Shown one piece after another: positions 1 through 12,885 of a stretch of 64,000 nucleotides of DNA. The DNA is taken from assembly GCA_948099385.1 (NCBI GenBank), contig CANUEZ040000029.1:3937501-4001500 (forward strand), written 5' to 3'. The notes beneath the pieces were generated by a model. That model was not told where the DNA came from and did not search any database. It was given only the letters and a program-made list of their open reading frames with translations. A program made the position numbers and the translations under genes. How positions within the stretch are numbered: the stretch's first letter is position 1; the number at the start of each line of letters is the position of its first letter. Origin of the DNA: Fasciola hepatica (lineage: Eukaryota; Platyhelminthes; Trematoda; Plagiorchiida; Fasciolidae).

Positions 1-574
1 CATGGAGGCGCAGAAGGGTTTATCGACATCCTATAATAATGCTTGCAAAGTAGGCAATATGTGGAGAGAACTTCAAATAGGGGTCACTGGGAGGGACCAT
101 ATTGCGCCCTGTGAAATACGGCAAAACGATAAGCTTAACATGGAACCACCTTGCCCACCGGGTACTCTACCTTTAGGCTAGGCAGGGAGAATGACGGCGC
201 CAGTGGTGTGCCAAGGCCAGCGGCCCAATACCTACAGCAAATTCAAGGTACCCACTTTGCGACACCCAGCATCCAGGCAGATTCTGCCATGGTAATATCT
301 CTGAGTGGGGAAAAGCTCCATATCTGCCCCTACAACAGCCATTCAGCAATCTCGGGAGAAAGCCGAAGCTTCGTAGACTACTTACGACAAGCCTTTGGCG
401 GAGTATAAAGCCCTAATTTTCAGGGAATTAAATGACCCAGAACTAGACTGGGAAAGTGGATGGTCGCAGGGTTGTCCCTTTGACATAGAACACATTTAGT
501 TGGTCCACGAAAAGACCCTCTCCATCATGTTCTCCAGCCCACATGCTGGAGAAACGGACACATCGAGTACCCAG
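1..574. other. Unassigned sequence
   Basis: No motif, RNA gene or repeat partner was recognised here. Short open frames exist but none resembles a known family. The right edge is set by the (ATT)-rich end of the family S repeat at about 575. Confidence 0.4.
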
Positions 575-1310
575 TAATGATAATATTATTAATGCTTATT
601 ATTATTTTAGATATAATGGTTTAGTTCGGATAATCCCAAGGCTTGCTGCAGCGCAAGATCAAACGGTACTATTGGAAGCAGAATCCAAATTCCAACAAGG
701 TGATTCAAGTAAGTGTACTGGATATGGTACAGAAATATGTATTTAAGTCACTCTTTATGGCGAAGCTCGGCAAATTTACACTCAAGGTCGGATGGCTAGG
801 CCGGCCGAGCCTAGGTGGAGCTGGTCGGGAGTGATAGGTTTCCACTCAAATATTACAAAGATGGGGACTGATCAACGAGAGAATCACATGGAACTGGCGG
901 AAATTTTGGTAACCTTGAGGAGAGGGAAGCTTTCAAGGGAGACTCAAACCAGCCTTAGCGCTTCGCGGTGTATAGAACGACTAAGGATTGGACATCAGAC
1001 GATGAAAGGAGTACAATTGTGGACAAAGAATAAGAAAAGTCCTTCAAAGATTACCTTTGTAACGTTTAGCTGCTAGGTATCGGCTGAGTCAGTCAAATGC
1101 CCAGTGCAGGACTCGTCTGTGGGAGAGGCTGCTGAGGCGTTGGAGAGAGAAGTGGCCGGATGTAAACAGGCAGTCGTTGAGCAGATTGCTTACTTTCAGA
1201 AAAGTGGAATAGGATGCGCCATCATGAAAATGGAAACTGGGCGGCCGATCAAGTTTCGATGCGTAGTCATGATAGTAGCAGAGACACGGTTTGCAAAGAT
1301 GAGTATTTAA
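575..1310 (-). repeat. Family S repeat, copy 1 (3' tail shared with LINE-U)
   Basis: Read on the minus strand, this copy ends in a degenerate (ATT)n tract (about 575-620). This is preceded by a terminus matching the LINE-U end: a CCTTGGG/TCCGAA element followed by an ACTAAACC box. Two blocks recur in a second copy: 600-840 matches 16,570-16,830, and roughly 960-1280 matches 20,270-20,600. In that second copy the blocks are 3.4 kb apart because another element is inserted between them. No coding domain was recognised, so it could be a SINE-like passenger or the 3' region of an unseen LINE. Sequence agreement between copies is clear but diverged, at about 70-80% by eye. Confidence 0.65.
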
Positions 1311-1739
1311 GTGACAAGTAAGTATTTACGTAATGATTAGCGTTGTCTAAGGGCCGAACATGATGACCAGAGGGTTGCAAGGATCGAAATTACCTGAGAG
1401 GGTCTATTAAGATTGGATACCGATAAATGCGTTTGTGAAGTTGGACGGTGAGGTAGTTGACAGGCGAAATACTATCTGCTGATGTTCTCTGCAAAAAGTG
1501 GATCACGTAATGGCTAAAGATCAAAGCGCTGCTATACAGGTGTCTCTCAGATGTGAATAAATAGGGAGGGCATGAATCCTTGGGAGGTGGGGGTATTGAA
1601 GTGCTAAAGCCGTGGGCAAGAGGACTGTACGACTGACGGTCAGAAAGCATCAGCTTCGCCTTAATGAAGTTAGAAACAGCCGATCCATTCCTAAAGTAGC
1701 GTGTTACATTTGGTAGTTGGGAAGCACACAAAACATGTT

Positions 1740-2389
1740 TCCAGGAATTTGTTTGAGCCCTCCAGACAACCCGTTATTCACTTGGATGTTAAAGCATTTA
1801 TTAGAAACCGATGATTTACCGAGGTAAACTCTTTGTCCAAATCAAGATGATACTTCTGCACGTCCACCTCCATCTACTCCAAGGCAGACTTTACGAAGCA
1901 GGATGGTCTATTTTCAAGTAATCCAAGGCTGGCTTCAAAACGCACGGAAATCCCTAGAAGGTTTTGATAGTCGAGCTCTTGGATGATGTTCTCCAGCAAT
2001 TGGCACAGAATGCAAGTTGGACTGGCCTTCCATAGTTTGCTTTCTCCGAGCAAGCTAACCCTTCTCGTATGTGCACCAAGGGTGCATTTTTCTAGTTCCG
2101 TGGCTACCTTCTCTGGCTTATATTGGTTTGTATGGCTTGTATAACAGAAGTGTTGCCCGTCCGGGGGCTCTTTGACGGAAGGGTGGATGTCACTCGGTCC
2201 AACATGCTTAGGGATATTTACCACTTCCAGGGGCCCGCACAGGAATTTTTCTGTTTGAATTACCTCATGTGTGGCAGATGGGCGGTTGCTGCCCCAAGCC
2301 CGAAATACCCACCACAGCCTGTTGTGTGCACCCTTCTGGAAAACCGACCGGGGCTTTTGCTTTACATTAGCTATTTGTCGCTGCAGCAC
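1740..2389 (-). pseudogene. LINE reverse transcriptase fragment
   Basis: On the minus strand the frame ending at 1874 contains PTCILCQLLENIIQEL (about 2020-1970), which fits the RT region following the 'RPVSLT' block. After an in-frame stop the text resumes as LDLDKEFTSVNHRFL (about 1850-1800), which is RT motif A with the Asp kept. The order, the spacing of about 60 residues and the wording fit CR1/Jockey-type RTs. Downstream (1390-1730) the B and C motifs are not recognisable, although an FAEN-like remnant near 1500 may be the old catalytic box. This is a dead, 5'-truncated and internally damaged copy. The overlapping plus-strand frame at 2123-2623 is a shadow. Confidence 0.6.
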
Positions 2390-5084
2390 GGCCGAGAACC
2401 TTTAGGGGTCTTAGTGATTCTCTTGATGGGTCTTTGGATTGTACTCAGCAATAGTACATTTAGGATAGTGGGCCTACTTAACCTGGTAGCAGCACTTAAC
2501 AGACCGCAGGGGCTTCAGCGTCCCATTTCCATGCTTGGTATAGCAAATTTAAGTGTGATCACTCCCAGCGGCCTCAAAAGGTTTCCAATCACCCTTCTTA
2601 CGCTCGATAGTCTTGCCTATTGAAGACGTTCATCGTAATGACCGTCCCCCACACCAACGACTTAGAGGGAAAACTCGTTTTTGGGGCAACCGGAGATCCC
2701 TTAATTGCCTGTCAGTTCTCCTCCACATAAGCACCTTCTGCCATTCCACAGTGAATCCAACCACCCAGTTCGAAGCCCGGCAACCCTTATGCTCGCAAAG
2801 CCTATGAACAACATCAGCTCCACCATGGGTTAATGCATGCATAGAGAGATTTTGAAACCGGGCTCCGGAGCCGCAACGCTTGTCTTTCGAGACTGCTCAT
2901 CGTGAGATCGTTTGGGAATGGTGCTCATCAACCCCCAAATCTGTTATCCTAAGTGATGTTTTGATGCAAAGGTTTTATGCATCGGACCATCCTAAGTAGA
3001 TTTCATCCCGCGATCCTAAAGGTCACTTCAAAATTCAGAACTTGGTTGTAGTCTGCCAGAAACTTCGGTTGCTTACGCTAGTCAGCTCTTCATTCCCAGG
3101 AGCATAGGAATACTGAAGAGGCCCCACCTCAATGTACGCACGTCCGGCAACGGGTTTTCATTCCTACTCCACTCTGGGATCAAACATCATCAAGTCTGCA
3201 AGGCAAATTACCGGAAGGAAAAACAATTGAAGGTAGACGGAAGGAGAGGGAAAGAAGGAAGCGATGGTTCCAGAAGGTACTCTCGTCAAATAACCCCCCA
3301 TGCCTTGTCCAGTGGAAGCTTGGCGGGTTGAGGTCCCCCACTGCGAGTATTGTGTGCGTCCTTAACTGGTTCTGCATGGATCTACAGCGGGAAAATATCC
3401 TTACTGCTATCTGTTGCGGGGGCCTGCAAGCACAAACAAAGTCGCAGGTCCATACTGACGAAATCGGAGCAAGAACAAGCCACAGGATTTCCGGAAGTTT
3501 TCATCGCTGTGCAAGCTGAACAGAATTCCTGAAAAAAGAAACACTCTTCCTCGTCCGCGGAGCACCTCAGCTATGCCAAGTCCCACTATTCAATGGACTA
3601 TCTTTTAGCTCGGCAGCAACGTTCGGGTAACAAGAAGAAAGCAGAAACCGGTGGGAATGAGACCCAAGCCCCGTACCCGTAAATTACATCAAACACTCCA
3701 GATAAGGTTGAAAATTCCGTGGAGATTCAGCGTGCAAAACTTGGCAAGGACGGGATGAAAATCAGCGAACCGGAGCTCGAGTCTCAAGGTTTTATAATTA
3801 GAAGTGGCACACGTACAATATGAGTCTGAGCACCGTCCATTCTTGTCTACGGAAGCAGAAGGGCGTGACTGCAATTGTTAGCCCGTTTGTTTGCTCGAAT
3901 TTTCGATGTTTTGATCGAAGGAGGAGGGGCTAACCTTGGGTATCAACGCTATTGTTACACGGAGGATGTGGACAACGCTGTGTTGCTATGGCCCAACCAT
4001 AAACTTCTAGCATTTGTGGAATAGAAAATGTGTCCGCAAGTTAAAGGTACATGTCCATACATAACATCTGCGCTGTCGTGTCATTCCATCCTGGTAGCAA
4101 CTTGTTAGTGCAACTTTGTGAGCCCCTTTGGTCGACTATTTCTCCAGTAAAAATCTGAGACAAACCTGAAGCACTTGGGCCTTAACCTAATCATTGTTGC
4201 TCAGTTATGTGCCAGATGGTCTTTCACTTGAATGCACACTTGTGTTGACAGCGGATAAAACCCCACTAACTAGTCGGGTAGCAAACATTAGGCGGAAAGC
4301 AAGTCGAGGAACTTTCCTAGGGGCAGTGTTACAGCCGCTGACGTGTCATGGCGGATCGCATATGGCAGAGGGTTCGCTAAATTCAGTTAGTTCCTCGGAG
4401 GTGGCCATTTCTTCATTTTCTTCACTCTTCGTATACCTGTCCTAACTTCATGTCCCTTCAAGAGCCGTTCGTACATTTGGTTCTCGGCCATTCAGCAACG
4501 TTGATTCTGTTCTATTCAAACGACGAGCCTGGGAGAGTGCATAGCCAAGTACGAATAATGAAGTGCTGATTCAATAATATTCCATGCCTAGATACTGGGT
4601 TCAATATTATAAAAGTGTCTTGTTTCTTAGATTGGACTCGTCTAATTTCTTTAGTTTTGGGCTCGGAAGTAGTTGACATCAGGCTGTTTATTGCAGGTAA
4701 AAGCTGACGTTAGAAATTCAGCGATGGTGAGACGATGCTAGTAGAAGTGTAATAGACCACCGGGAATGGAAAAGGCAACGACGAAGCTTGAAGGCGAAAG
4801 GTTGAAAAAGAAAAACTGAAGGGCAAAGAAAAAGGCTTTTGAGGAAATACAACGGTAAAACTGGTAGTAACGACAGGAGAATTGAAAGAGACTAAGATGT
4901 GGGGCCACTATCCATCTGCTGTTTTGTCAGACACTGCGTCCCAGCAGCTGTCCATCCGACGGCTAAATTTCACAACCGCTCCAGCGGTTATCACTTTATT
5001 CAGGAGAGTTTTTCAGTCGTTTACCGGTGTAACGGGAAAGGTATAATCTCTTAGGCTGCTGCACCAGCCGCTGGCTGCCCCACG
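2390..5084. other. Unassigned, possibly older LINE debris
   Basis: There are several short open frames (for example 4194-4445 plus and 3689-3874 minus), but none shows a domain or motif I recognise. No terminal repeat, tRNA fold or tandem array was seen. The stretch lies between two minus-strand LINE remnants and is probably decayed repeat. Confidence 0.35.
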
Positions 5085-6640
5085 GTGACAGCATCAGCGC
5101 TGAGGTTCAACGGCCGCGGAGTCGACCTATGTGGACCAGCATACCCCATGAGGACCTTAAAAGCTTATATTAAGTCGCCCATGTTTCTGCTGCTCTCGAG
5201 CAAGAGCAGGTTCAATGCTTTCAGTCTCTGCTCGTTGGTAAGGCCCGTTAGGCTACCGAACCACACGGTGGAACTTCGCTGTAGCTGGTCGAGATGCCTT
5301 ATGTCCCTTACCAAGAGGGACCAATACGGCCGGACACAGTACTCCATAGGCGGCCCAACAAACGCCTTGTAATACGACAAGATAACCCAGAGCTTTCTGG
5401 GTGCGATGCTTAACCTGTCCGCTGAATTCTTCTAGAGGCTTTCTGAGTGATCAAGCAACACTACGCTCTGGGTCGGCAACTGACCGCTATGATTACCCCA
5501 AGGTCATCTGCTTTTCTCACTTTCATGACATTATGGCGCTCTCTTGCCCCTCCAGATTATGCAGTCGGTTGATATTCCTTGCCATTTAATAAACGGATGC
5601 AGTTGATGGCAATTGGTAGCAAGTCACAGACCCCCGACCAGCAACGCCGTATAGCCAGATCCCGCTGTATGGAATCCGTTTCTACGGAGCCCACTGACTT
5701 GGCCTCATCTGCGAAAGCGAAGAACGGGTTTTCCAAGCCTATGACGAAGTCGTCCATGAAGGAAGCAAACAAAGTAGGAAGCCAACCGCTCAGTAGCTCC
5801 CTTCATGGGATGTACTATCCCTTACCTTGACGGAAGAAGTCCTACCCGTGATGGAGGTGACAGTTTCCGGAGACAGACCGAGAACTTGCTGCTTAGTCAA
5901 CAACAAGCGGTGGTTGACCGAGGCAGAAGCCTTTCGGAAGTCGGGGTGGCAGATTTCTACTGATTATTCCCGGTCCACCCTTCGGTTAACCCAGCCCATG
6001 AAACTTTTGAGGTTTTGAAAACAGGATCTCTGGTGAACGATACTACGCTGATTTGTTGCCAATAATTCGCGGGCAGTCACATCGTTAGCAATCCTGTTTC
6101 AGAAAACCCGGTCCATCACCTTCAACAATACCGCCGTTAAACCAGCAGGCCTCTAGTTGAGATAGGCTCCTCGGTCCCCGGCCTTGTGGATCGGGATGAC
6201 CGTGGCTTTGGGCCAATACTGGGGTATGCAACCCTCGTCGAGGGATGTGCTGAACAGCCTAGTCAGTGACTGATCCGAAAGCCCCGCCAAGGGCGGGACG
6301 ATTGCCGGATGGATATAACTGGGCCGTGCTGCCTTATTCCTTAACAAGCCACTCACAACCTTGGGCACCACATTTGCTCCGGTGGCTTAATCTGGCTTTT
6401 AGAGAGCCTCTGTGGTTGTGATAAGCGGGATGCCTTAGGTCCTGATATCTAGTCTATACTGCAGCTGGAAATGGTGCTCCAAGGATTCTTCCTTCTCGGG
6501 GTTGTTACCGGCTGCTCGGGCTCCGGGACCTCTAAAGCTTCCAACGGCCAATCTAGGAGTCGTTTTGGACTGCGACCAATTAAATGTCCCCGTACTTCCT
6601 TCTGCATTCTTCCTGAATCTTGCCCGACCTAGCCTTCTCT
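5085..6640 (-). pseudogene. LINE-W (CR1-like) RT remnant
   Basis: Reading minus from about 6640: a pre-RT linker, then PKATVIPIHKAGDRGAYLN (about 6230-6155), the N-terminal RT block expected before the NYRPVSL motif. Further down, 5772-5557 holds the catalytic region FAFADEAKSVG, with FADE at 5704-5715, so the second catalytic Asp is Glu. The C-terminal connection follows at 5380-5165 (YYKAFVGPPMEY, QRLKALNL). The same order and wording occur in the plus-strand copy at 26.5-28.6 kb, so I place both in one family. Motif A is lost between 6150 and 5780 and there are several frameshifts. The element cannot encode a working enzyme. Confidence 0.8.
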
Positions 6641-8136
6641 GCTAAATACTACTGGTAACATATGTGGCCACCACAGTTTCAGAGTTTGGACAAAGCCGTT
6701 TTCTCACTCTGAATGACGCTCCTGACCCGGCTAGGCCTCCACTTCTGGGAACTCTACGACGAACCTTCGTAACAGAAGCCACCTCATCAGTCAGTGACAG
6801 GAGGTTCTCCTTATCGTGCCTTCAAGGCAGTTTCATGAGGTCCATACCATTCTTAACCTCCCCTTCCATCTTAACCCAGTTCCCTCAACACCGCTTGTTC
6901 TACCAGGTGGTATTTGAGTTTTTCTTTTTCTGGGGTCACTGGTCTTTCCAGACTCAGTGTTAAGTGGAGTACCCCGTCGTCTTAGTTTCCTAGCGGAACC
7001 TCGACCTGAAGTTATGAAAAGTCCTTTGTGTATTTTGGGATCTCAAGGTTCTGTGTAGAAGCACTTTGGCCTTGTCTCCATCTGGTCCCAGTAGCAAGCT
7101 GGATCAGGCTCTCGCTACCATCGTAGCCTAGCATACTGTGGCTGCTCTATTCTCCAGGAGCTTATTTGTGTAACTGGCGTACCTCTGGTGCCTTAAGGCC
7201 TCCCGTCGTCAAGACTTTTCCGCTCAAACCTGTGAGAACCTGTAAGTATTGCATTAACCAGCCATCCTGCTCTGTTCAGAGTTGCTGTACAAACAGACAG
7301 CTCTAAGTTCTGCGTGGTAAGCTGTGGGGACAACGGCACTGGCCTGCACACGGGGTAGATGAGGCTTGGATCCTTCTCGCCGATAGTAGTGCCCTTGCGT
7401 GAGAAGTAATGTCTCTCCGCCCCACAGTTAGTGTGGCCTGTCTGCCTGGCTGGCCACAACTTTGTGAGGTACTTGATGCGTAGTATGCCTCTGGGGTTGA
7501 AAGCAGGTCCCAGTGGCCTTTATCACGTCTAAGCCTAGAGAGTGAGCTCCAAGTTCCCACCACCAAGCACACAATTGCTGTGATTTTGTACGCGGTCAGC
7601 ATTTTTGCAAGGTCTGGTCCATTTTGGATTCAAAAAGGCTCCCACTAACTCGGAACTAGGGTCCGAGCAGATTTTCCGCTTTTTTATGCAGGCGTTCTAC
7701 TTTACTTTTGGCTTCTGTCTACAGCGGTACTCGCCCTTGCAGCATACAACAGTCGCGCACTTGATGGGGCTAGACTAGTCATTTTATCTAATGAATCCCT
7801 CGTGAGGGCTTCGTGTTCTGCTGAGGCCTCTCCTTAACAAGGGCACAGCAAAAGTAGCAGCCGAGCTACCCGGACTCCGAGCGAGCGCAGGATAGCTGTG
7901 TTGAAGGCCACGGGGGAACTAGGCGGGGTCCTCGGCCTTTTCCAGCTTGAAGAGACGAATCATCAGGATGAATTACGATGGCGCCCGTCGTGGTATTCTT
8001 GATCTCGTGTGCAGCCGATAATTACAGTCCACGTGTCTGGGACTATAGAACTCCACAGTAACCAGCCTAAGCTTTTAATCTCGACCCTCCCGAGGTCTCT
8101 TTCATTTGCCAGGCCTGAGGACGGGCTTTATGATAC
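6641..8136 (-). other. Unassigned; probable 5' part of LINE-W copy
   Basis: Two overlapping minus frames (7602-7303 and 7459-7193) lie where the endonuclease of the neighbouring minus-strand LINE would be expected. I could not identify the ETW, GDFN or GxSDH endonuclease motifs in any frame, so the link rests on position only. Nothing else recognisable was seen in these 1.5 kb. Confidence 0.25.
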
Positions 8137-8559
8137 ATGAACAGGCATAACGACCATCCTCAGGAGATTGACTACATAGAATCTCACTGCTTGTGCCCTT
8201 CGCATTTAATCCCCCATAGCTGGTTCAGCGATGCTCCCAAGTACCAAAATATTTCCCCTTTTGAAGGCTGCTCCAATTTAAAAGTGGAGTTTGACCAACT
8301 ACTGAGCAAAGATTCTTTTCTGTTCCTCCAGTTCCCAGACTGTAACGCTCAGGATATTGAGTTAATCCCTTACAACGGCGTCTACAATAGCACCAGGTGG
8401 AGGCAAGGTGGATTTTATTTTCGTTATAACATTATACACCTTATTCTGCAGCCCATCTCTTGCTCGGTACTGAGCTTTGAGGTAGGTATCCATCCTCTTC
8501 TGCTCCGACTTTGAGCCCCTGGACTGGCAGTGAGTGACTAAAACACTTCACAAATTTCC

Positions 8560-9290
8560 CTGATCTCATTTTCCAAAGGACCACCAAATTATACGGGGGG
8601 GGGAACCTAACTGAGCACCGATGTTAGGGTTCCTGGTGTTTGAGGGGTCTACATCAGGGACCCTATTCAAGCAAAGCTGGTCCGTCGAAGAGATTTGAAG
8701 GTTCAATTCGATTCCGCGGTTGAAACCACTTACATGAGCCCAACGTGATAGGGACCGCAGGATAGCCCTTTGCACTAGCCTGTGACAGTTGCTTATTGCT
8801 GTGCTATGAGGGCGATGGCGCAGCAGCGGAAGTTTGGACGGTCAAGACCGCTTCCGAGAGTGCCAGGCTACTGATACTGCAGATACTCAAGCCTATCCAA
8901 TTACTCATGCAACCGAGCTCCAGCGGTGGTTTCCAAAACCTTTCCGGCTACATACATGAGACCGGTTGGGCCATTGCTCACCGCTACTGCTTTTCCCCAG
9001 CCCTTGTGTGTAGGAACGACCGTAGCACTCTTCCATCCAACCAGCAGCTAAACGTGTTCCGAGGAGTTGTTAGAAACGTTATTGAGTTGAGATGCGGTAA
9101 TGCCCGCAAGCTCCCGCGGTGCCAGTAGATGGTGCCTGTCTGGGCCAAAGACTGGTGAGGCTGGAGGGCTCGGGTAACATTATAATCTCCTTCAGTGCGT
9201 ATCCAAGTGTTGATATGACTACTTCATTCGGAGGCATCCAAGAAATTAGTTACACCCCCGCGTAGTATGACGGGCATTCGCATTCTCGCC
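8560..9290 (-). pseudogene. LINE RT N-terminal fragment
   Basis: On the minus strand, about 9060-8900 reads WKSATVVPTHKGWGK followed by YVAGKVLE. This is the N-terminal RT block (W+xAxVxPIHKG ... LTSVxGKVLE) of CR1/Jockey-type LINEs. Upstream (9180-9130) a proline-rich linker fits the 'SPGPDGI' spacer that normally precedes it. The following domains decay quickly: 8775-8566 contains an SxLFDGPALLE-like stretch that may be the SGVPQGSVLGP block, but this is weak. No catalytic motif survives. It is separate from the LINE at 10-12 kb, which has its own copy of the same block. Confidence 0.65.
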
Positions 9291-9959
9291 GTCTTAAGCC
9301 ACTGGCAATTCAATGTCTAGTAAAGCACCGTGCACATTGCGCCAAAAAGCAAACGGAAACGCGTACGATAAAACAGTGCATCGAAAGCGCAACTTCTTCA
9401 CACATAGGGAAATGCAAATGCAACATAGTGTTTTGCTTTTCCTGAGTGTAAAGCCCGGCAGAGCCAATCAGATGGTGGAGACTTAGGGAAAAAGATAATG
9501 AGAGAAACGTTAGTCCTAGGAGCTTCTCCAACTGCTTTCTGAGGATTTCTTCGCTTGGCTCATCGATAGCCACAAAGACAGGGTTTCAATGTATTCTTAC
9601 TGTGCACTCTGGCGACTTCCAGGCTCAAACACACGAAGATTTTATTTGCAAGCCTTTCAATGTAGAGGATGTACAATAATAAATGGCTTCCTCCAATTCT
9701 ACGAGTTTCCGGAGGATATCATGTTGGGCCAATCAGACTTTGGGGCCGGTGTTGTGCAAAGGTCGGCGAAATAGTTTCTTGGCTTTTCTTTGCGTCCGTC
9801 CTCATGCCCTAGCCCTAGATCAGGCCGAAATGTACAATCTGACTTCCTTTTTTCTGTGGGAGTTCAAATATGGGTCCACGAAAGGTCCGAAACGTTTCAT
9901 TCCAGATTGTAGGAAAGTTATGTCACACCATGTTGAGAACATGAAAGATAAGCCTACAG

Positions 9960-12200
9960 CTGCTAATTGTCATAAGGGCAGTACAACAGCTTGTTCACCA
10001 GACTTAAGACACCGTGCTGCCCAACCACCCGGATTGGTGCGGCATTGTTCATTGAGAAAAGTTGGGCAGGGGCTTGACCAAATGACATGTTCACACATAA
10101 GTCATCAACATTTGGCAGGCTACATTTAGGATACCATTGATTGGCATGGTCCACCGCCGACTGTACTTCTGTAGCGTCTTCCCCCCAGATCGTGACATCC
10201 TCAGCGCGCGTCGCAATGTTCACCGGTGTGTTGTTTGGCAAGTCATTTATCAAAATCAGAAACGGTGAGAGACATGGCACTGATCTTTGGAGGGGCTCCA
10301 GAGTGAATAATACACGGTTCGGGGAGATACGGACCCCCTCCAGCCTTGAACGGGTGAGCCGTGAGGAAACTGCGAGGAGGAGGGAGGGGCACGTTGCCTG
10401 AAATTTCGCAGGGTTCCAGCTTGTACATGAGCAGAATGTGAGCTACTACATCAAAGCTCCCACGAAATCCACGAATGCTACATGCGAGATCATGCCTTTT
10501 TCTCTGGCCTGAGCGACAATGTTCGTGACGCAAAGCATATTGAAGATGCATGGTCTCCCTGATAAGAAGCCATGCTGAACAGAAGAGATAAGTTCATTCG
10601 TGCGCAGATGTGCCAATATAACACTCCGAGGGTGCGCTCAAAAATGCTGCTGGAAACGCCAGCTAGGCTAATTGGTCTGTAGTTCCTCGGTTGACGGTGA
10701 CCGCCCTTTTTGAAGTTGAGGCTCGTTAGCGCCCTCCTCTAGTAGGTTTGAAATGTGCCAGGATCTAAGCGCCGCTGCAGGAGGTCCGCGTAGACGTTCG
10801 CCAGTGTTGCGGGCATCTATTCAAAAATTCGATGGTGCAAATCATTCAGGCCCATCAAATTAACTAGGTCCAATTGGTAGGGGCGACTCTCCACCTCCAG
10901 TCTTGTAGAAGATACAGTGCATTGCTGCTGTTCAGATGGCAGATCTGGGAGGTTGGGATGGATGAAGATAGGTGGGGAGATGTATACTGCCTGGATGTGC
11001 GGCCCAAAACTTCTGCCACCCTGGAAGTGTCATAGGTTGAGTGCAGTTTCCTGGGTGACGCAAGAAGGGTGCTGCCTGGCTCCCTTGTTCTGCGCATAAA
11101 CCTGAGAAGAGAAAGCCGCTTTCAGTTTGCTGGCGCATGGATAGTCCCATACTTCTCATAAAAACCTTTTTTAAACTGGCAAACTTTACGGACCCGTTTA
11201 GTCTCCAAAGCCTTCTTTTCTGACGCGATGGATTCAAACCTGGCAAAACCCCTTCTGAGTTCACGTAACAGGCATCTGATATAGCTTGGAAGTGGAGGCT
11301 TAAGTTTGGCTATGACCTCCTTCCTAGTGAGGCGAGAGTGGTCAACCTGGTAGTCAGAGTCTTTAGGGTGGTTGTTGGTGGGTCTGGATCACCTGGTTTT
11401 ATCGGGAATCACTAGCTCGCCAGCGAACAACATGGTCGAAATGGAGAACAGCGTGGCTTCTCTTTCCTAAGTGAGGAAGCACTCTGACCACACCCATCTG
11501 AGAGTTCTCGCTGGAGATCACTAGATGGGCGTTGAAGCAGTGCGACCGGAGAGGTATTTGGTTGGTTCATTGATGTGTTGTGACCAGGTCTATTATCACC
11601 TTGTCGGAGGGGCCAAAAGGGCTATTCCTCTTGCGACTGTCACCTAAAGCTTTGTAATCTTTCACTGATGAGGTGAGTAAAAGGAACACTGAATCGTAGA
11701 CCTCGCCGCGGCTCTTTGAGATCAACAGATCCATATGATCTACTGCGCGGGAGACGAAAAATAGTACTTACTCGCAGAATATCTGAGAAGCAAGTTCCAA
11801 TCCTCGCCCGTAAGGATTCAGTGAGCTGCTTTTGGGAGGGAGATAATGGGATAGGATTGAAGACTATTGCTAATGTACAAAGTCGCTCCAAAGGGCCTGC
11901 TCCCAGAGGAATCCTCCCGGACCTAGGTGGACCCAGTTATGGATGCTTCACAATCGAAGCTACCTCGGGTGAGCCGGGCTCTTTTGATGCCAAAATGCAG
12001 GGTTTTCCGCCAGGCACCAGCTAGTTCTTGGGAAGTTTGTTGAGATGCTTTTCGAGGCGCATTGCGTGAGGACGTGAGAAGATTGATAAGTAGTTTTGAA
12101 GAGGTGGTTACATTCCGTAGATGGCGCTCTGACCGTGATGTTGTCAATTGCGTACGCTGTAGACCCATCAAAGCACCGGAACACAAAAAGCCTGCTATCA
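9960..12200 (-). pseudogene. LINE with endonuclease and RT remnants
   Basis: Read minus from 12.2 kb. Near 11,530-11,410 there is an APE-endonuclease C-terminus with LGKRSHAVLHFDHV, where the usual motif is GKSDH, so the catalytic Asp-His pair is altered. The linker and RT follow: NYRPISLAGVSSSIFER and a QHGFL box (about 10,720-10,580), then motif A VDFVGAFDVVAH (about 10,500-10,440). A SGVPQGSVLGP relic with ILINDLP sits near 10,250, and the catalytic box reads RAED instead of YADD (10,197-10,208). The thumb-like DHANQW text runs to 9963. Order and spacing are complete for an ORF2 of about 750 codons, but frameshifts, stops and both active sites show a dead copy. Confidence 0.85.
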
Positions 12201-12885
12201 GCTAGCCAATTCCTGAACTCATTTTCCTCGGAAATCCGCGGAAAGATAAAAATTCCAAAAGTGCCGTAGTTTTTAATGTTGCAGACGGTTTCCCCCTTTC
12301 CTCGATGGAACAGTCACTGCTTATTGCCTGCAGTATGTCACGCCACGGGGCCATTGCAAGACACTCAGCCAAAGGTTGCAGCGGAACATGCTTCCGCTGC
12401 TGTTTCAAATCCGGAAGAAATACGCTACTATGGAATTCATTAGAAAGACGGAGACCATCGCAAAATCCACTCCAATTTAGGATGCAAAAATTGTTCTTGA
12501 AAAAAACCGCTCCATGGAGAGGTCCTGCGATAGATAGCCGGCGACCAAGTATTGCCGCCGCCCTCTGACCCGGAGCCACTCAATCCCCCGGACCATTCAC
12601 CGCCGTCAGTAGCTAGTTACAACTCCTGATGACCAGTGCGCCAGAGCAAAACGTGAACCTAGATTTGTCCTGTCAGCCTCCAAAACCGCAACTTTCTCCT
12701 AAGCTGTTCCATGTTGCACCCAAGTCTCAGCCGTTGACTACCAACAGCCGAACAATACAGCTCAACTCCTCAGGCAGTAGCCATTCTCGTGCTGGTCTAC
12801 ATGCCAAACTAGTCGATGAATCGACCGATTTCCACACGCCACTCCGCAACTTTCAGCCAGCTACCACTTTGACCCCCAGTGCTTC
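12200..12885. other. Unassigned, 5' flank of the gypsy element
   Basis: Open frames exist on both strands (12,202-12,579 minus and 12,629-12,934 plus), but no family was recognised. The plus frame runs into the LTR and is not a gene. This may be the 5' part of the adjacent minus-strand LINE. Confidence 0.3.

Noticed and set aside
2123..2623. 166-codon plus-strand open frame
   Set aside because: It is a shadow of the minus-strand LINE RT text at 1.74-2.39 kb, with low-complexity composition and no motif.
8597..8606. Homopolymer G run as a possible quadruplex or slippery site
   Set aside because: It is a single short run with no partner runs, in decayed LINE sequence.
11660..11700. Hammerhead-ribozyme-like core (CTGATGA, short stem, GAA)
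   Set aside because: The stem II is only four pairs, the residue after GAA is not the required A, and no cleavage triplet with flanking stems I and III is evident. It lies inside antisense LINE coding text, so chance is likely.
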